Source of the DNA: Hymenobacter sp. YIM 151858-1
GTDB taxonomy: Bacteria; Bacteroidota; Bacteroidia; Cytophagales; Hymenobacteraceae
Length of the DNA: 64,000 nucleotides
NCBI RefSeq assembly: GCF_025979705.1
Contig: NZ_CP110136.1
Span: 1,302,001-1,366,000, forward strand
Direction: 5' to 3'
Below, one piece after another: positions 61,720 to 64,000 of the stretch. Under the pieces are notes generated by a model. That model was not told the DNA's origin. It was given only the letters and a program-made list of their open reading frames with translations, and did not search any database. Made by a program: the position numbers and the translations under genes. Each line of letters begins with the position of its first letter. Position 1 is the stretch's first letter.

Positions 61720-62550
61720 ATGAAAACCACCCTTCGCAACCTATTGCCGGCCACCGCTTTGGTAGCCGCGCTGGCCTTTACTCCAGGCTGCGTTTCGCAG
61801 AAAAAATACTCGGCCCTGCAAAGCCAGAACTCCGAGCTGACCCGCTCGCGCGACCAGCTGCAAGCCGAAAAGAACGCCCTGGAGCAGGAAAAAAACCGCT
61901 CCGAGGAAGAGCTGCGCCAACGTCTGCTTTCGCGCAGCCAGCAAGTAAACCGCCTCAACGAAACCCTGAGCGGCGCCGAAAAGGAAAACACGCAGCTTTC
62001 GGCCGATTTGAAGGAGCGCGAGCAGCGCCTGGCCGAGCTGCAAACCAAACTGGCCGAAAAAGACCGCGCCGTGCAGGCTTTGCGCAAGCGCGTGGCCGAT
62101 GCGCTCCTGGGGTTCAACGCCCAGGATTTGCAAGTGAACCTGCGCAACGGCAAAGTGTACGTGTCGTTGTCGGAGCAACTGCTGTTTAAATCGGGCTCGA
62201 CGAAGGTAGACCCGCGCGGCCAGGAAGCCCTGCGCAAGCTGGCAACGGCCCTCAAAGGCAACCAGGACGTGAACGTGCTCGTGGAAGGCCACACCGACAA
62301 CGTGCCCATCCTGAAGGGTACCGCCGGCATTCGCGACAACTGGGATTTGAGCGTGCTGCGCGCCACCGAAATCACGCGCATTCTCACCGAAGCCGGCATG
62401 GCGCCGGGCCAGGTTACGCCCTCGGGCCGCTCGCAGTACGTGCCGGTAGCCCAAAACGATACCCCGCAAAACAAATCCCTGAACCGCCGCACCGAAATCA
62501 TTCTCACGCCCAAGCTCGACGAGCTGTTCCAGATTCTGGAGCAGAACTAA
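61720..62550 (+). CDS. OmpA-family lipoprotein with coiled coil
   Basis: A 276-residue lipoprotein. The lipobox AFTPGCVSQ gives Cys24. A long coiled coil (about 28-125) is rich in Glu, Gln, Lys and Leu heptads (LQAEKNALEQEKNRSEEEL). The C-terminal OmpA/MotB-like domain (about 135-265) has NVLVEGHTDNVPI and ends in RRTEIILTPKL. Such proteins tether the outer membrane to peptidoglycan across the periplasm. The gene is followed by a strong terminator. Confidence 0.92.
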   Translation: MKTTLRNLLPATALVAALAFTPGCVSQKKYSALQSQNSELTRSRDQLQAEKNALEQEKNRSEEELRQRLLSRSQQVNRLNETLSGAEKENTQLSADLKEREQRLAELQTKLAEKDRAVQALRKRVADALLGFNAQDLQVNLRNGKVYVSLSEQLLFKSGSTKVDPRGQEALRKLATALKGNQDVNVLVEGHTDNVPILKGTAGIRDNWDLSVLRATEITRILTEAGMAPGQVTPSGRSQYVPVAQNDTPQNKSLNRRTEIILTPKLDELFQILEQN

Positions 62551-62566
62551 CCTAGGCGGCTTCAGC

Positions 62567-62607
62567 AAAAACGCCGCGTGCCCAAATGGGTGCGCGGCGT
62601 TTTTTTT
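62567..62607. terminator. Terminator after the OmpA lipoprotein gene
   Basis: AAAACGCCGCG-TGCCC pairs with GGGTG-CGCGGCGTTTT and is followed by seven or more T residues. Confidence 0.9.
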
Positions 62608-62625
62608 AGTGATGGCAAGCTGCCG

Positions 62626-63201
62626 CTACTCGCGCCCTAGGTGAAACTCCTGCACGGGTTGCCACTGCCGCCCATCGTGGCGGAACAGCACCAGCGAGGT
62701 TACTGGGAACGTGGCCGCGTAGCTGCGCTGGGCGAAGTCCTGCTTTAGCGCGGGCACTTGCTCGGGCGGCAAGTCGCGGGTGGCCAGCGTCATGTGGGGC
62801 GTAAAGGGGCGCTTTTCGTGCGGAATGGCGGGCAGCTCGGCCTTGCAGTAGCGCACCAGCTCGGCGTGCAGGTGCTTAAGTGGCTCGGCCCCCGCCACGT
62901 GCACAAACAAGGTGCGGTTGCCAAACCAGGCAAAATCGTGCAGCCCCACCTCCACCGCGGCGTGCGCGGCCGCAAAGCGGGCCAGCGCCGGCAGTGCCTG
63001 CGGCTCGAACTCGGCGGGCACCAGCCGAAAAGGCGGAATCAGGGTGATGTGCGGCGGCAGGCGCACGGCGTTGCATGAGCCGGTGCGGCGGTTTACTTCC
63101 TGCTTCAGGGCCCACACCTCCGAAAACACGGGCTCGGGCGGCAAGGTAGCCAACAGGTAAAGCGAAGGCGGCGTGCGAGTGGAGGTTGGCTGTTCGTTCA
63201 C
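62626..63201 (-). CDS. 2'-5' RNA ligase family protein (2H phosphoesterase)
   Basis: A 191-residue member of the 2H phosphoesterase superfamily (LigT/ThpR and cyclic phosphodiesterases). The paired catalytic motifs are PPHITLIPPF (HxT) and TPHMTLATRD (HxT), each followed by conserved hydrophobic strands. Such enzymes hydrolyse 2',3'-cyclic phosphate or act as RNA 2'-5' ligases. The length is typical. The substrate is unknown. The ATG at 63201 gives the natural start. Confidence 0.92.
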   Translation of the reverse strand: MNEQPTSTRTPPSLYLLATLPPEPVFSEVWALKQEVNRRTGSCNAVRLPPHITLIPPFRLVPAEFEPQALPALARFAAAHAAVEVGLHDFAWFGNRTLFVHVAGAEPLKHLHAELVRYCKAELPAIPHEKRPFTPHMTLATRDLPPEQVPALKQDFAQRSYAATFPVTSLVLFRHDGRQWQPVQEFHLGRE

Positions 63202-63248
63202 AGCTACTCCAACGCACGCCGCCGGCTTCGGGGTTACAGCCCTAGGTA

Positions 63249-64000
63249 CTACAGGCCGTATTTGCTCAGCAGGTAAATCATGCTGGCCATGGCCGCGCCG
63301 CCCAGCTCCAGCTCGCGCTTGTGCACCTTATCGAAGGTATCGGCGGCGGTGTGGTGGATGTCGAAGTAGCGCTGCGAGTCGCAGTCGTAGCCGATCAGCA
63401 CCTTGGCCTGGTCTTTCAGGGGGCCGATATCGGTGCCGCCGTGGCCGGGCTGCAGGTTGCCCGCGTTGTAGGGCTGCAGCAGCGGGCTCCACTTCTGCAT
63501 TTGCGCAATAGTGGCTGTGTTGTTGGTTTCGAGGCCAAAGCCGCGCGGGGTAAAGCCGCCGCCATCCGACTCAATGGCCGCTAAGTGCTTTTCGCCGGCG
63601 GCTTTGGCCAGTTCGGCGTACTTAATGCCGCCGCGGTTGCCGTTTTCCTCGTTCATGAAGAGCACCGCCCGCACCGTGCGCTCGGGCCTCAGGCCCGAGG
63701 CCAGCAGCAGGCGCAAAGCCTCGATGCTTTGCACGCAGCCGGTGCCGTCGTCGTGGGCGCCCTGGGCCAGGTCCCAGGAGTCGAGGTGGCCGCCCACGGT
63801 TATGATTTCATCGGGCTGCTTGCTGCCCTTGATTTCGCCCACCACGTTGTAGGATTTCACGTCGGGCAGGGTTTGGCAGCCCATTTCCAGCTCAAATGTC
63901 AGGCCGGGCTCCTGCTTCAGCTGCTCGCTCAGGCGGTTGGCCGCCAGGGTGCTCAGGGCCGCGGCCGGCACCTGGGTTACACCCTCTTCGTAGCGCATGG
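63249..64000 (-). CDS. M28 family metallopeptidase, 5' end outside window
   Basis: The C-terminal roughly 250 residues of an exported zinc peptidase of family M28. Metal ligands are visible in order: GGHLDSWD (His, Asp), GAHDDGTGC (bridging Asp), MNEENGNRGG (Glu-Glu, general base and ligand), ESDGGGF (Asp) and DIHHTAADT (His). The pattern and length match the secreted M28 peptidases (carboxypeptidase Q-like) with PA-domain insert, whose N-terminus lies outside the window. The frame runs to the edge without a supported start. Confidence 0.93.
   Translation of the reverse strand, partial: MRYEEGVTQVPAAALSTLAANRLSEQLKQEPGLTFELEMGCQTLPDVKSYNVVGEIKGSKQPDEIITVGGHLDSWDLAQGAHDDGTGCVQSIEALRLLLASGLRPERTVRAVLFMNEENGNRGGIKYAELAKAAGEKHLAAIESDGGGFTPRGFGLETNNTATIAQMQKWSPLLQPYNAGNLQPGHGGTDIGPLKDQAKVLIGYDCDSQRYFDIHHTAADTFDKVHKRELELGGAAMASMIYLLSKYGL

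Overview
The window looks like chromosomal DNA from a GC-rich member of the Bacteroidota, most likely Hymenobacter or a close relative (Cytophagales). The evidence is: a type A T9SS C-terminal sorting domain on an M1 peptidase; a gliding-motility-type C-terminal domain on a large secreted protein; carboxypeptidase-regulatory-like secreted proteins; a PorE-like OmpA protein; TAnnTTnG promoter -7 elements instead of sigma70 boxes; and about 60% GC with Hymenobacter-like housekeeping proteins. The genus is an inference.

Layout. 0-10.6 kb is mostly housekeeping: the 3' end of mnmE, an aldo/keto reductase, citrate synthase, two small secreted helical paralogues, a queE / PorE-like pair, folD and lepA. 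10.8-13.7 kb holds three tandem secreted paralogues. 14-17.5 kb is one giant fused B12 mutase, IcmF. 17.6-19.5 kb is the clearest foreign or mobile island: an AT-rich orphan gene, a block of REP palindromes and a REP-associated tyrosine transposase. 19.5-28.8 kb carries an amino-acid permease, a lipoprotein transpeptidase, secreted proteins, an aldo/keto reductase and two OmpA-family proteins. One OmpA protein has a histone H1-like tail and lies behind a Fur-box-like palindrome. 29-37.8 kb encodes an FKBP isomerase, the KUP potassium transporter, a subtilase lipoprotein, a flavodoxin-fold oxidoreductase, an M61 peptidase and an NlpC/P60 hydrolase. 37.8-38.7 kb is an intergenic region with a second REP pair and an unexplained 430-bp stretch. 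38.7-50.7 kb has two DUF2147 proteins, divergent T9SS cargo genes, an orphan cytochrome oxidase subunit III, small secreted proteins, NAD-dependent DNA ligase and a rhodanese lipoprotein. 51-64 kb has a polysaccharide deacetylase lipoprotein, dapA, a LutA-like protein with an HMG-CoA-lyase-like enzyme, an aspartyl protease, an HTH-membrane fusion, an M23 peptidase, a second subtilase, an OmpA lipoprotein, a 2'-5' RNA ligase-like protein and part of an M28 peptidase. Much of the window serves the cell envelope and secretion. I saw no tRNA, rRNA, CRISPR array, restriction system or prophage.

The most striking signal is not a gene. The hexamer CCTAGG occurs about 86 times by hand count, roughly four times the chance level, although CTAG is usually rare in bacteria. 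More than 50 copies are the asymmetric octamer CCCTAGGT/ACCTAGGG, about twenty times the chance level. Within genes it brings in otherwise rare CTA and AGG codons, and it also sits in terminator stems and spacers. It is missing from the mobile island. It behaves like the HIP1 'highly iterated palindrome' of cyanobacteria, and I know of no published account of it. Several families of intergenic inverted repeats (REP/BIME-like and MITE-like) are also present.
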